A stretch of 64,000 nt of DNA from Bacillus chungangensis. GTDB lineage: Bacteria; Bacillota; Bacilli; Bacillales; Bacillaceae_C. The notes beneath the pieces are model-generated. The model did no database searches, had not been told where the DNA came from, and was given only the letters and a program-made list of their open reading frames with translations. The position numbers and the translations under genes are program-made. Positions within the stretch are counted from its first letter, which is position 1, and each line of letters starts with the position of its first letter. The stretch is from contig NZ_JAUSTT010000014.1 of assembly GCF_030812995.1 (NCBI RefSeq), positions 62,001 to 126,000 on the forward strand, read 5' to 3'. Below, piece by piece: positions 35,277 to 44,653 of the stretch.

Positions 35277-36506
35277 TTACATAGATGCGATTGAATGTTT
35301 CTTTTCGCGAATGTGAGAGAAAATCGTTCGATTTTGTCCAGCACCAATTCCAAAGATACATTGTGCGATTGTGACTCCGATTAGAAGAAGAAGTGAGCCT
35401 GTCCAACTGTTTGTTACATCGTAAAGCAAGCCAAAGACCATCGGGCCAATTGCAGCCAACAAATAGCCGATTGATTGCGCCATTCCAGAAAGAGCGGCAG
35501 CTTGAAACGGATTAGAGGCGCGCAAGGCGATAAAGGTTAGTGCTAAGCTTATACATGCACCTTGGCCTAATCCGATTAGGACAATCCATAGAGGTATCAG
35601 CGTATTGCCTCCGATAAAGATTCCCAGATAGCCGCTGAAACAAAGCACGCTCGCGATTGCGGCAAGCACCTTTTGATTTTCACTTTTTCCAGCTATTATT
35701 GGCATCATAAAGCTGACAGGGATACTCACAACCTGCATTAAGGAAAGCATTGCTCCACCAGTAGCTAAACTTAAGCCCCTATCATGAAGAATTTGCGGCA
35801 GCCATGTAATAGATACATAGAATCCAAATGATTGCAATCCCATGAAAAAAGTGACTTTCCATGCAAGGGGTGATTGCCATACTCCTTTTACCTTTGAGCT
35901 TTCAAGCTTGGAGTAATCGGCTTTTCCTTTATTCTTTACGTTTGGAAGCCAAATAAAAAAAGTGATAAAGGAAAGAATAGCCCAGAAAGCTAAAGAGCCG
36001 CGCCAACCTATCGGAAGTGCATGAGCGAGTGGAACACTGATACCAGAAGCAATTGATGCAAATATGCCCATACACATTGTATAGCCTCCAGTTAAAAGCC
36101 CGACTTTTAAGGGGAATTCTCGTTTTATCAGGCTTGGCAGCAACACATTTCCGACAGCAATAGCCAATCCTAAAATAGCCGTACCAAGAAATAACGTAAA
36201 AATAGAAGAAACAGAACGTAAAATAATACCTGCTGTTAGTGCCAATAAACTATATAAAATTGTTCTCTCCAACCCAACTTTGTGTGCAAGCTTTGGCGCT
36301 AAAGGTGAGAAGAGGGCAAAACCAAGCAAAGGAAGCGTGGTGATCAAACCTGACCAAGAATGAGAAAGCCCTGTATCATCCCTAATAAAACCTAATAAGG
36401 GGCCGACTGAGGTTAATCCAGCCCTTAAGTTGGCAGCGATCAACATAATGCCAATCATCATGAAAAAATGTTTCTTTTGCGGTTGTTGATTGATTTCTGT
36501 TAACAT
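35277..36506 (-). CDS. CynX/NimT-like MFS transporter
   Basis: This is a 12-segment carrier of 409 residues. AANLRAGLTSVGPLLGFI in the first segment is a hallmark of the CynX/NimT (cyanate, nitroimidazole) group of MFS proteins; the loop LAHKVGLERTILYSLLALT follows. The natural substrate of most members is not known. It lies 17 bases after the FadR-type regulator on the same strand, so both are likely one operon controlled by that regulator. Confidence 0.87.
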   Translation of the reverse strand: MLTEINQQPQKKHFFMMIGIMLIAANLRAGLTSVGPLLGFIRDDTGLSHSWSGLITTLPLLGFALFSPLAPKLAHKVGLERTILYSLLALTAGIILRSVSSIFTLFLGTAILGLAIAVGNVLLPSLIKREFPLKVGLLTGGYTMCMGIFASIASGISVPLAHALPIGWRGSLAFWAILSFITFFIWLPNVKNKGKADYSKLESSKVKGVWQSPLAWKVTFFMGLQSFGFYVSITWLPQILHDRGLSLATGGAMLSLMQVVSIPVSFMMPIIAGKSENQKVLAAIASVLCFSGYLGIFIGGNTLIPLWIVLIGLGQGACISLALTFIALRASNPFQAAALSGMAQSIGYLLAAIGPMVFGLLYDVTNSWTGSLLLLIGVTIAQCIFGIGAGQNRTIFSHIREKKHSIASM

Positions 36507-36523
36507 CGTCTACTTAATCCTTC

Positions 36524-37207
36524 CTATTTTTTCAATAGTGCAGCCTGTGCTGCTTTTAAATAGTCATGTGTAGCATTTTCAGCGCCAGAGGGATTCTGTT
36601 CAACAATTGCTTCTACTAATTTTTGATGAGTGCTGAAATGTGCTGCAGCAATATCTTCTTCATGTTGCACGTATTCAATGGCATTGCGCAATGCTTCTGA
36701 CATATGTACATATAAATCAACGATTAAACGATTTTGCGAAGCTTTAGCAATAGCATGATGCAGATCGGAATCATACTTCAGAAAACAATTGATATCATTC
36801 TTCTCTATTGCTAATGCCTGCTCGTCTAAACATTTCTTCATCATACCAATATCATCATCAGTCCGGCGGAGTGCTGCTAATCTTCCAGCTTCTCGTTCGA
36901 GACAATAACGAACCTCTAATGTTTCAAGTACTTCTGCTCTTTGTACTCTTCGTAATATTGCAGTCTCAAGCTCACTATTTGAACGAACAAATGTCCCTTT
37001 TCCTTGATGTGTGAAGAGCAATCCTGAATGAACTAAAGCTCTGACAGCTTCACGAATCGTATTCCTACTAACACCTAGCTGTTCCACAAGCTCAGGCTCA
37101 GTTGGAATACGGCAGCCAATAGGCCATTGCCCAGACTTAATAAGTGTTTTCATTTGTGATACAACCTGTTCCACAAGTGTTTGCCGAGTCGGTGGCTTTA
37201 ACGTCAT
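36524..37207 (-). CDS. FadR/FCD-type GntR family regulator
   Basis: This is a regulator of about 227 residues. The N-terminal winged helix is TLVEQVVSQMKTLIKSGQW, IPTEPELVEQLGVSRNTIREAVRALV, then GLLFTHQGKGTFV. The C-terminal all-helical FCD domain carries LEREAGRLAA, DLHHAIAKASQN and the histidines expected for metal binding (DSDLHHAIA, HFSTHQKL). FCD regulators usually sense organic acids or amino acids. ATG 37207 is chosen for GGAGG 8 bases upstream. It probably controls itself and the MFS gene; a loose ATACT/AGTAT repeat lies near 37242-37262. Confidence 0.88.
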   Translation of the reverse strand: MTLKPPTRQTLVEQVVSQMKTLIKSGQWPIGCRIPTEPELVEQLGVSRNTIREAVRALVHSGLLFTHQGKGTFVRSNSELETAILRRVQRAEVLETLEVRYCLEREAGRLAALRRTDDDIGMMKKCLDEQALAIEKNDINCFLKYDSDLHHAIAKASQNRLIVDLYVHMSEALRNAIEYVQHEEDIAAAHFSTHQKLVEAIVEQNPSGAENATHDYLKAAQAALLKK

Positions 37208-37760
37208 CTCTATACCTCCAATCATAGGATGAATTTGTTTGTATACTATATCATAACAGTATGAATAAAAACAACCCAATGTCGTTATTATCTGAAAAAC
37301 ATTCTCAGTTAGGGCATCATTACTATCATTTAAAGGTTGGCTTTAAAGTAATGTATCAGAAAACTGTGTCTCATTCGTGGGAAAAAAGGTTGGAAAAGGC
37401 AAAGCATTGCTAGAGCAGAGGAAAATAAGCATCATGAAAACAGCTTGTGGGACTAGCTCTGCTAACCTTAGCTATTTTGCCTCTGTATGTCGAAAAAATA
37501 TGAACGGATAGTATGAAGTTTTACCTGTTTCGCATTATCCAGCTCTTTTGGTAACAGTGTTTGTAATAGAAAGAGCAGTTGTTTCCATGTTTCATTTTTT
37601 CGGGAAATATAAAGCTTCAGAAAGGCGAAAAATGGCAGAGGTTGAGAAAGAGAACAGGGGGTGCAATGATGTGAAGGATGGGAGGTGTCCCACCTTTTTA
37701 GTTGCCAGCGTTTACGTTAAACAGATATCTTCTTTTTTGCAACTATTTACATGGTCGGTA
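37208..37760. other. Spacer of about 550 bases, no gene supported
   Basis: The left part holds the promoter of the regulator gene. A 76-codon frame at 37548-37778 (VTVFVIERAVVSMFHFFGK and on) lacks a clear ribosome site and overlaps the next gene's end, so it is not called; it could be decayed coding sequence. AGGTGTCCCACCTTTTTAG near 37682-37700 resembles a small terminator. Confidence 0.5.
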
Positions 37761-38078
37761 TTACTCTATCCCAATTAATTTTTTTATTCTAAAGAGATCT
37801 TTTTCATTGCTCCATGTTTTTTGGGCAAGCAATTCAAAATTGGTTTCGAGGTTTTCCTGCTTAGCCTTTACTTCACCGAACTGTTTATAGGTCTCGATTT
37901 TAAAGCCGTCAAAATTCGCTTTCATCTCTTCTTGTCCATGCTTCAGTGCTCCTAATATTGCACCATGTTCTTTTAAGGTATTACTATGCATATCTAGTTT
38001 ATCGCTATGTTCTTTTAGTGTACTTTCTATATGATTCACTTTGTCTAAAATCAAGTCTAACTTCTGATCAATCGTCAC
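37761..38078 (-). CDS. Small coiled-coil protein of unknown function
   Basis: This 105-residue protein is almost all helix. Heptad-like repeats are seen in ILDKVNHIESTLKEHSDKLD and then MHSNTLKEHGAILGAL. It has no membrane segment or catalytic motif. Similar short proteins starting MTIDQKLDLILDKV are common in Bacillaceae as orphan hypothetical genes. GGAGGGAG precedes the start on the minus strand. No role can be assigned; it may act as an oligomerising or structural protein. Confidence 0.7.
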   Translation of the reverse strand: MTIDQKLDLILDKVNHIESTLKEHSDKLDMHSNTLKEHGAILGALKHGQEEMKANFDGFKIETYKQFGEVKAKQENLETNFELLAQKTWSNEKDLFRIKKLIGIE

Positions 38079-38323
38079 TGTTTACTCCCTCCTTTGCTAG
38101 TAAGAATCTCTTATTGCTGTTTCATAGATTCATTATACCAGCTTTCATTGATGATGAAAAATGTATATTTTACAGGAAAGGCTGTGAAATGAGAGGAAAT
38201 CTTCGTGATCATTGCATTTTGTATAAAAAAAGTCAAAATTATCAATCTGCACCCATCACTAAAAAAATATTTGACACAATTGAAAGTTGATGCTAAGATA
38301 ATGAAAATTTAATAATTAGAAAA

Positions 38324-38438
38324 CTCTTATTAAGAGTGGTGGAGGGACTGGCCCGATGAAACCCGGCAACCATTCAACTGTTGTAGTTGAAAAGGTGCTA
38401 ATTCCTGCAAAGCTTTTATGCTTTGACAAATAAGAGAG
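38324..38438 (+). promoter_or_regulatory. SAM (S-box) riboswitch of metE
   Basis: The aptamer core is clear: AGAGTGGTGGAGGGACTGG, CCCGATGAAACCCGGCAACC and AAGGTGCTAATTCCTGC, closed by P1 (CTCTTATT with AATAAGAG). Binding of SAM stabilises P1 and lets the downstream terminator form, turning metE off. Confidence 0.95.
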
Positions 38439-38461
38439 GGATGTATGTATAAAGCGCGTTT

Positions 38462-38497
38462 AGCCTCTCTATTTTGATAGAGAGGCTTTTATTTTTG
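38462..38497 (+). terminator. S-box controlled terminator before metE
   Basis: AGCCTCTCTA and TAGAGAGGCT form a stem followed by TTTATTTTTG. CCTCTCT (38464-38470) can alternatively pair with AGAGAGG at 38433-38439, the 3' side of P1, giving the antiterminator. Confidence 0.9.
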
Positions 38498-38622
38498 CAA
38501 AAAATAGCTAACTCTTCTTTATGCGCTCTGAAACATCTCATCATTTTAGGAAGGGGTGGTACAGATAAGGTAATTGGAAAATTGACAATATACAAAAAAT
38601 ATCTTGAAATGAGGGGAAAGAT

Positions 38623-40917
38623 ATGAGTAAAGTGAGAAGTGCAAATCTGGGGTATCCGCGTATTGGAGAAAATCGCGAATGGAAAAAGGCGCTTGAAAAA
38701 TATTGGAATGGGTCTCTTTCTAAAGAAGAGCTGCTTGCAGAAACGGAACAGTTGCGGCTTCAATTTTTACAAAAGCAAAAGAAGAGCGGAATTGATTTCA
38801 TTCCTGTTGGCGACTTTTCACTGTATGATCATGTTCTCGACACTTCTGTTATGTTTGGGATTGTCCCAAAGCGATTCACATATAACAGGGGACCAGTTCC
38901 ACTAGAAACCTATTTTGCGATTGCTCGTGGAACAGAAGGTGCAGTCGCATCGGAAATGACAAAATGGTTCAACACAAACTATCACTATATTGTGCCAGAA
39001 TTAGAAGATGCAGTCCCGACATTAACGGAAAATCGACCGCTTGCCTATTATCTAGAAGCGAAAGAAAAGCTGGGTATTGATGGCAAACCAGTGATCCTTG
39101 GGCCGATTACATATTTAAAGTTGGCAAAAGGGTACAAAGAAGAAGCATTTGCTTCTTTGCTCGAGCAATTTGTTCCGCTGTATATTCAAGTATTAAAGGA
39201 GCTTGCAGAAGCTGGCGCTAATTGGGTGCAAATAGATGAGCCTATTCTTGGTACAACGTTGTCTAAAAAAGATATAGCGTTTGTAAAGCAAACCTATACC
39301 GAGATTAACAAAGCAGTGCCGCAAATCAATGTTTTGCTGCAAACGTATTTTGAAACGGTGAATTTTTACGAAGAGATTGTTGCTTTGCCTGTACAAGGAA
39401 TTGGACTTGACTTTACAGTTGGAGATACACTTTCACTGTTCCAAACTTATGGTTTTCCAGAAGATAAAGTATTGGCAGCAGGAGTCATTGATGGACGCAA
39501 CATTTGGCGTACAAACCTAGAAGAAAAATTTACTTTACTAGAGCATATTCTCTTATATATTGACAAGAAGCAACTTATTGTTCAGCCTTCGTCCTCTTTG
39601 CTGCATGTTCCAGTTAGCAAGCAATTAGAAGAGGCGCTAAATCTAGTTATAAAGGATGCACTATCATTTGCGGATGAAAAACTTGCTGAGGTCGTTGCTT
39701 TAGCGAGAGGGCTCCAAGAGGGGAAAGCGGCCATTCAAAAGGAAATCGAGGAAAGCAAACGTGCCGTCCAGGCACTGAATGATTCTCCATATCGCAATGA
39801 TAAACAGACCCAAAAAAATATTCGCAACCTTAATCATTTCAAGGCAAGTCGTTCCCTACCATTTGCAAAGCGAATTGAAAAACAACAGGCCCTTTTTCAG
39901 CTGCCACTACTTCCAACGACGACAATCGGCAGCCTGCCGCAAACACCGGAAGTACGCAGGACAAGGTTAAAATGGCGAAAAGGCGAGATCACAGAACAAG
40001 CATATGCCCAATTTATAGAGGCTGAAACGAAAAAATGGATCGATATGCAAGAAGAGATAGGCCTAGATGTACTAGTGCATGGTGAGTTTGAACGTACAGA
40101 TATGGTTGAATATTTCGGTGAGAAGTTAAATGGCTTTGAAGTAACGAGAAACGGTTGGGTTCAATCGTATGGTTCACGATGTGTCAAACCGCCAATCATC
40201 TTTGGAGATGTATCCTTTGACAAGCCAATGACAGTGAAGGAGAGCGTGTATGCACAATCTTTAACAAAAAAACCAGTCAAAGGCATGCTCACTGGTCCGA
40301 TTACGATCTTAAATTGGTCTTTCGTTCGCGATGATATTTTACGCCACGAAGTTGCCTATCAAATTGCGTTGGCGCTTCGAAAAGAAATTGAAAATTTAGA
40401 AGGAAATGGAATTAAAATGGTTCAAGTTGATGAGCCAGCATTAAGAGAAGGTCTGCCGTTGGATCAGGAAAAGTGGCAGGATTACTTGGATGCTGCTGTC
40501 TATGCTTTCAAATTGGCAACTTCCTCTGTTCAGGATGATACGCAAATTCATACACATATGTGCTACTCAGATTTTGAAGATATTATTGAAGCAATCAGTG
40601 CTCTTGATGCCGATGTGATATCGATTGAAACGTCCAGAAGCCATGGGGAATTGATCTCATCTTTCGAGGACTTCACTTATGATAAAGATATCGGCTTAGG
40701 TGTGTACGATATTCATAGTCCACGTGTTCCGAGGAAAGAGGAAATTATACAAAATATCGAACGGGCACTTCAAACAATTTCACCAAAACAGTTTTGGATC
40801 AATCCAGATTGTGGGCTAAAAACGAGAAAAGAAGCAGAAACAGTCGCAGCACTAAAGGTCATGGTTGCGGCGGCAAAAGAAATAAGAAAAGCACAGCTAG
40901 CGCTGCAAGAGAAGTAA
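38623..40917 (+). CDS. metE: Cobalamin-independent methionine synthase
   Basis: This enzyme transfers the methyl group of 5-methyltetrahydropteroyltri-glutamate to homocysteine to make methionine. The protein has 764 residues, the usual size for MetE, with two related barrels. The start, [21 protein letters not shown], and the C-terminal zinc site with [11 protein letters not shown] and NPDCGLKTR are diagnostic. AGGGGAAAGAT lies ahead of the ATG. It is a single-gene unit under S-box control and ends at a strong terminator, consistent with repression when SAM is plentiful. Confidence 0.98.
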   Translation: MSKVRSANLGYPRIGENREWKKALEKYWNGSLSKEELLAETEQLRLQFLQKQKKSGIDFIPVGDFSLYDHVLDTSVMFGIVPKRFTYNRGPVPLETYFAIARGTEGAVASEMTKWFNTNYHYIVPELEDAVPTLTENRPLAYYLEAKEKLGIDGKPVILGPITYLKLAKGYKEEAFASLLEQFVPLYIQVLKELAEAGANWVQIDEPILGTTLSKKDIAFVKQTYTEINKAVPQINVLLQTYFETVNFYEEIVALPVQGIGLDFTVGDTLSLFQTYGFPEDKVLAAGVIDGRNIWRTNLEEKFTLLEHILLYIDKKQLIVQPSSSLLHVPVSKQLEEALNLVIKDALSFADEKLAEVVALARGLQEGKAAIQKEIEESKRAVQALNDSPYRNDKQTQKNIRNLNHFKASRSLPFAKRIEKQQALFQLPLLPTTTIGSLPQTPEVRRTRLKWRKGEITEQAYAQFIEAETKKWIDMQEEIGLDVLVHGEFERTDMVEYFGEKLNGFEVTRNGWVQSYGSRCVKPPIIFGDVSFDKPMTVKESVYAQSLTKKPVKGMLTGPITILNWSFVRDDILRHEVAYQIALALRKEIENLEGNGIKMVQVDEPALREGLPLDQEKWQDYLDAAVYAFKLATSSVQDDTQIHTHMCYSDFEDIIEAISALDADVISIETSRSHGELISSFEDFTYDKDIGLGVYDIHSPRVPRKEEIIQNIERALQTISPKQFWINPDCGLKTRKEAETVAALKVMVAAAKEIRKAQLALQEK

Positions 40918-40937
40918 AGTAAATTGTTTATACTGTG

Positions 40938-40966
40938 TTGCCGCTAATCATGGCGGCATTTTTTCT
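40938..40966 (+). terminator. Terminator after metE
   Basis: TGCCGC and GCGGCA pair around an eight-base loop, followed by TTTTTTC. Confidence 0.85.
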
Positions 40967-41100
40967 TCTCTATTCGTTTCTCGTCACATTGATCTTCGTT
41001 TTACCTCATTTTTCATGTAAATACATAAAAATGTATATGGTTTACAAATGCTGAAACTTCTATAGAGTAAATGGGATAAAAGTAATTTAACTGGGTTTCC

Positions 41101-41396
41101 GAAAAGAATTCTCCTACTTCTAAATGTGAAGGGTGTAGCCCAATGAAAGTGGGAGATGAATTTTCGGTTGGCGTAAGCCAAGATATTGTTCTATAATCAG
41201 TCTATACAATATGGAAGGTTGATAGCAGTGTGAATGCAAGTAAGAACTTGCTGAAACTAGCTATGTAGTTGGTATTTTCTCTAGGGGCAGGGACTGCCCT
41301 TAGAGCTTGGTATAGATAGCTAACAAAAGTATCTAGTTCCCAAGAAACTCCCACTTTAATCAGACCATAAGGTCGAGAAGTGGTGAGTAGTTCACC
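41101..41396 (+). mobile_element. IS200/IS605-like relic with reRNA-like right end, no transposase
   Basis: A hairpin at the left (TCTCCTACTT at 41110 with AAGTGGGAGA at 41147) and another at the right (ACTCCCACTT near 41347, inner GACC-ATAA-GGTC, AAGTGGTGAGT, then AGTTCAC) resemble the folded ends of IS200/IS605 elements. Between them GGGCAGGGACTGCCC and flanking TAGCTA repeats give a branched fold like the guide RNA scaffold at the end of tnpB. No tnpA or tnpB coding sequence is present, so it is a non-autonomous or decayed copy. Family assignment is from memory of such ends. Confidence 0.55.
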
Positions 41397-41428
41397 ACAT
41401 TCTTTAGGAAAGAAAGGATGGGCTTCTA

Positions 41429-41893
41429 ATGGTAAAAGTATTATTTGTTTGTCTGGGAAATATTTGCCGTTCCCCAATGGCAGAAGCAATTTTTCGAGAT
41501 TTGGTTAAAAAAAATCAGCTTTCTGAAAAAATTTCCATTGATTCAGCTGGAACAAGTGGTTGGCATATTGGCAATCCTCCACATAAAGGGACTTTGAAAA
41601 TATTAAAGAAATACAAAATAAGTGAACAGGGCTTAAAAGCACGTCAATTTACAGCAGATGATTTATATACTTTTGATTATATCGTCGTAATGGATGATAA
41701 AAACCTCGATGATGTGAAAAGAATAGGAGAGGGACCTGCAAAGGTGCTGCGCCTTCTTGATATCGTAGAGGCGAGTGAACGAAAGAACGTGCCTGACCCG
41801 TACCATACAGGGGATTTTGAAGAAACATACGAATTAGTGACAAAAGGCTGCGACGTTTTATTGCAGCTTATCAAGGAAGAGCATCAGCTCTAA
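41429..41893 (+). CDS. Low molecular weight protein tyrosine phosphatase
   Basis: This is a 154-residue phosphatase. The P-loop CLGNICRSP, with nucleophile C8 and R14, is at the N terminus, and the general acid lies in DPYHTGDFEETYELV near the end. It is of the YfkJ type in Bacillus and removes phosphate from tyrosine or arginine residues of proteins; the exact residue is not decided here. GGAAAGAAAGGA lies upstream of the ATG. The IS-like relic ends 33 bases before the start, so the promoter may lie within or next to it. Confidence 0.93.
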   Translation: MVKVLFVCLGNICRSPMAEAIFRDLVKKNQLSEKISIDSAGTSGWHIGNPPHKGTLKILKKYKISEQGLKARQFTADDLYTFDYIVVMDDKNLDDVKRIGEGPAKVLRLLDIVEASERKNVPDPYHTGDFEETYELVTKGCDVLLQLIKEEHQL

Positions 41894-41916
41894 GAACGAT
41901 TATATATACAAAAAAA

Positions 41917-41962
41917 GGCGGCTCAGAAGGACGATAGTGTTCTTTCGAGCCGCCCTTTCTAT
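41917..41962 (+). terminator. Terminator after the phosphatase gene
   Basis: GGCGGCTC and GAGCCGCC form a strong stem around a 22-base loop, followed by CTTTCTATTC. Confidence 0.8.
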
Positions 41963-41985
41963 TCTTATCATTTTAGCTTAAGCGA

Positions 41986-42085
41986 TCACCATTTAGCTGC
42001 CCAAGCTGCTATGTCTACTTTGAGTGCAGGAATAGCCAATGATGGGACATAAGACATTGTCTTTGCAGGCGGTGTACTGCCATGA
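41986..42085 (-). pseudogene. RidA-like gene fragment
   Basis: On the minus strand a frame ends ...PALKVDIAAWAAKW with a stop at 41986-41988, and continues back through STPPAKTMSYVPSLAI. This looks like the C-terminal third of a RidA (reactive intermediate deaminase) protein. It has no start and breaks off at about 42085, where CGAAGTTTCACATTA resembles the 3' end of the dispersed repeat. It is too short to be a functional enzyme. Confidence 0.5.
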
Positions 42086-42200
42086 AACGAAGTTTCACAT
42101 TATGATATGCGAAAAAGTATAGTATAAAAAGTAAATGAATGCAAGTAATGAAGTAAAAAAGATTTTCTTGAAATGATTGGTTGAATTATGATACTTTATT

Positions 42201-42286
42201 CCTAGTTGATTTTTTTATAATAGGTATTTATAATCAACTAGACATAATGATTGGGGGGATAATAATTCCTATAACCTATTATAAAA
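42201..42286. repeat. Two overlapping inverted repeats
   Basis: CTAGTTGAT and ATCAACTAG (42202-42242) enclose a loop that contains TTTTATAATAGGT, whose perfect complement ACCTATTATAAAA is at 42274-42286. The two stems overlap and cannot form together. Confidence 0.6.
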
Positions 42287-42436
42287 GTCTCATAACATAT
42301 TGCTGTTTATTGAAAAATGTGGTATATTTACCACTGAGATAGGGGATTTATAAAAAATAGGAATACATCTGAAGGTCTAAAGTAATGTTTAGTTTTGGTA
42401 ACACTGTTACAAGAAATAGTATGTATCACACACTTC

Positions 42437-42646
42437 TTTACAGTAAGAACGACCCTCTTAGAGTTCGAGAAGTCGGCAGTGCTAGGTGAGAGGAAGTTGA
42501 AAGCCAGCCAACAGCTTTGATAGCAATACATCGCAAACAGAAAAAGTGCTTTTCTTTTTCGAGCATACTCATGATCTTAAACTTAGTTTTTACTTCTTAT
42601 CCAGAAGGATGAAAGAAAAATCTCTATTGATGGAAGTTTCACTTTA
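42437..42646 (+). repeat. Dispersed structured repeat, copy D (deletion variant)
   Basis: This copy aligns with the family at ACAGTAAGA, TTCGAGAAGT, GTGCTAGGTGAGAGG, ACATCGCA, TTTCTTTTTCGAG, GATCTTA, CTTCTTATCC and ATGGAAGTTTCACTTTAT, but lacks the central GTCCGATT hairpin. CCTCT and AGAGG keep the main helix with different bases. It runs directly into copy B. Confidence 0.7.
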
Positions 42647-42886
42647 TCCCATATCTAACTGGCAATAAGATCCCCATCTCAAAAATAAGAGATATCGAAG
42701 CAGTCTAGGTAGGTATAACTGAAAGTCAAATGTCCGATTTGTTCGGGTCGACAGGATAAGGAAAGCTTCGGCAGTGACACATCGCACGAAGAAAAAGCGG
42801 CTTTCTTTTTCGAGGACGCCCGCGATCTTAGCCTTTATATCAGTGGGGGATGAGAGAAAACCCCTACTCATGGAAGTATCAATTTA
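42643..42886 (+). repeat. Dispersed structured repeat, copy B
   Basis: A full-length copy that begins TTTATCCCATATCTAACTGG, has ATGTCCGATTTGTTCGGG and GACGCCCGCGATCTTAGCC, and ends CTCATGGAAGTATCAATTTA. It follows copy D in tandem and ends about 12 bases before the AGGAGG of the chemoreceptor gene, so it lies in that gene's leader if transcribed from upstream. Confidence 0.8.
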
Positions 42887-42913
42887 TTTTATAAACAGGA
42901 GGAATAAGTCATC

Positions 42914-44653
42914 GTGCGTTTTTTTAGAAATATTTCGTTAAAGTATAAGTTTTTGCTCACAGTTTCCATTATTGTCATGGCTTTATTCGTGATAATGACA
43001 GCCCAAAGTATCAACCAATTGAATAAACGGTTGGAAATGGACCTTGAACAAGAACTAAAAAGTGTGGGTTTATTAACATCTATGAACCTTGATCAGGGTG
43101 AAATAGAAAAATTATTAACAGTCAATGGGGCGGATGATCCTCTTTTTATTGACATTCAAAATAAGCTGGATTTTATAAAAGAAAAGCAAGGTATTATGAG
43201 TTGGAGTTATATTTGGAAGATGGAGGATAAAGCAGTTACACCGATAGGATTTACAAACAACTTGAACGAAGTTTATTCTCCGGGAGAATTGTTTGACGAC
43301 CTAGCGCCTATTCATTTAGATACGGCAAAACTAGCAATTAAAAATGATCAGGCAGAAGTAACGCCTATTTTTGAAGATCCTTTTGGATCATGGAGAACTG
43401 TTTTTACTCCGATTAAAAATGAAAATGGAAATATCATCGCAGTATTGGGGCTTGATTACTCTGCGGACTATATAGATACCATTATCGCGAAAACGGTAAC
43501 GAAGCAAATAATCATTGCTGTCATTGGACTCCTGATCTTATTGCTAGTACTTTACTTCACAATTGATCGTATTCTTAAACCTCTACAAAAAGTAGTATTA
43601 GTGGCAAATCAAGTGGCAAACGGAGATTTAAAAGAGGTGGAATTGGAGGTTGCTAATGATGAAGTTGGACAACTCTCTCAATCTATCAAAACGATGGTTT
43701 CAAATTTACAGCATGTCATATTGAACATTAAACATACATCTAATCAAGTTGCTACATCAGCAAACCAGCTAAGTGTGAATGCTGCAAAATCATATGATAA
43801 TTCCACATACGTGACGAATGAAGTAGATCGTATCGCTCAAAATGCTGAAACATCCTTAATAATGACGGAGGAAACAGCAGCGGCAATGGAAGAGTCAGCC
43901 GAAGGAATACAACGGATCGCTGGATCAGCAAATACCGTTTCTGAATCGTCTCTTTTTACTTCGAGTGCAGCTAAACAAGGAAATGATGTTATTCAACAGG
44001 TTATTACGCAGATGAATTTAATTCATGAATCAGTTGATCAGATGGATATAACAATTGATGGCTTAAACGAAAATTCTAAGAAAATTAGTGATATTGTGAA
44101 CATTATTACAGATATAGCTGATCAAACAAACTTATTGGCGCTTAACGCTGCGATTGAAGCAGCCAGAGCAGGTGAACATGGTAAAGGATTTGCGGTCGTT
44201 GCAGGGGAAGTAAGAAAATTAGCTGAACAATCATCGCACTCAGCTGCAGAAATATTTAAGCTCATTCATAATATCCAAACAGATTCGAATACATCTGTTG
44301 CCGTCATGAAAAAGGGCAAAGAAAATGTGGATGCAGGAATGAACTATACAAATGAAGCAGGTGTCATATTTAAAAAAATCCTGCAATCTGCCGAAGAAGT
44401 CGCAGATCAAGTACAAGAAATTTCAGCAGCATCACAACAATTATCTGCCTCTTCAGAAGAAGTCGCAGCTTCTGTAAATGAGATGAAGAAAACGTCTCAA
44501 CAATCTGCGGAATTTTCATTAAGTGTATCACAGTCAACACACGAACAATTAATATCTATGCAAGAAGTGAAGGAAGCATCCGCTTCGTTAACAAAGACAG
44601 CGGAAGAGCTGCAAACCCTTATTGCAAAATTTAAATTGGAGAATGATGACTAA
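42914..44653 (+). CDS. Methyl-accepting chemotaxis protein
   Basis: This is a membrane chemoreceptor of 579 residues. It has a first membrane segment at about residues 12-30, an extracellular sensor of about 160 residues, a second segment at about 197-216 and a HAMP domain ([20 protein letters not shown]). The MCP signalling domain has its hairpin tip in [20 protein letters not shown]. The ligand class of the sensor is not recognised. It starts with GTG, with AGGAGG 10 bases ahead. Its last base overlaps the start of a dehydrogenase gene, followed by a sodium symporter, an unusual arrangement for a receptor. Confidence 0.93.
   Translation: MRFFRNISLKYKFLLTVSIIVMALFVIMTAQSINQLNKRLEMDLEQELKSVGLLTSMNLDQGEIEKLLTVNGADDPLFIDIQNKLDFIKEKQGIMSWSYIWKMEDKAVTPIGFTNNLNEVYSPGELFDDLAPIHLDTAKLAIKNDQAEVTPIFEDPFGSWRTVFTPIKNENGNIIAVLGLDYSADYIDTIIAKTVTKQIIIAVIGLLILLLVLYFTIDRILKPLQKVVLVANQVANGDLKEVELEVANDEVGQLSQSIKTMVSNLQHVILNIKHTSNQVATSANQLSVNAAKSYDNSTYVTNEVDRIAQNAETSLIMTEETAAAMEESAEGIQRIAGSANTVSESSLFTSSAAKQGNDVIQQVITQMNLIHESVDQMDITIDGLNENSKKISDIVNIITDIADQTNLLALNAAIEAARAGEHGKGFAVVAGEVRKLAEQSSHSAAEIFKLIHNIQTDSNTSVAVMKKGKENVDAGMNYTNEAGVIFKKILQSAEEVADQVQEISAASQQLSASSEEVAASVNEMKKTSQQSAEFSLSVSQSTHEQLISMQEVKEASASLTKTAEELQTLIAKFKLENDD

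Noticed and set aside
37548-37778. 76-codon frame in the spacer at 37.5 kb
   Set aside because: Weak start and overlap with the end of the convergent coiled-coil gene; at most a decayed remnant.
41202-41489. 95-codon minus-strand frame over the IS-like relic and the phosphatase start
   Set aside because: It is antisense to a folded mobile-element end and to the conserved phosphatase P-loop, so it is a shadow frame.
42041-42360. Possible riboswitch upstream of the chemoreceptor
   Set aside because: No match to the conserved cores of the c-di-GMP, glycine, purine or other classes I know; only generic inverted repeats are visible.
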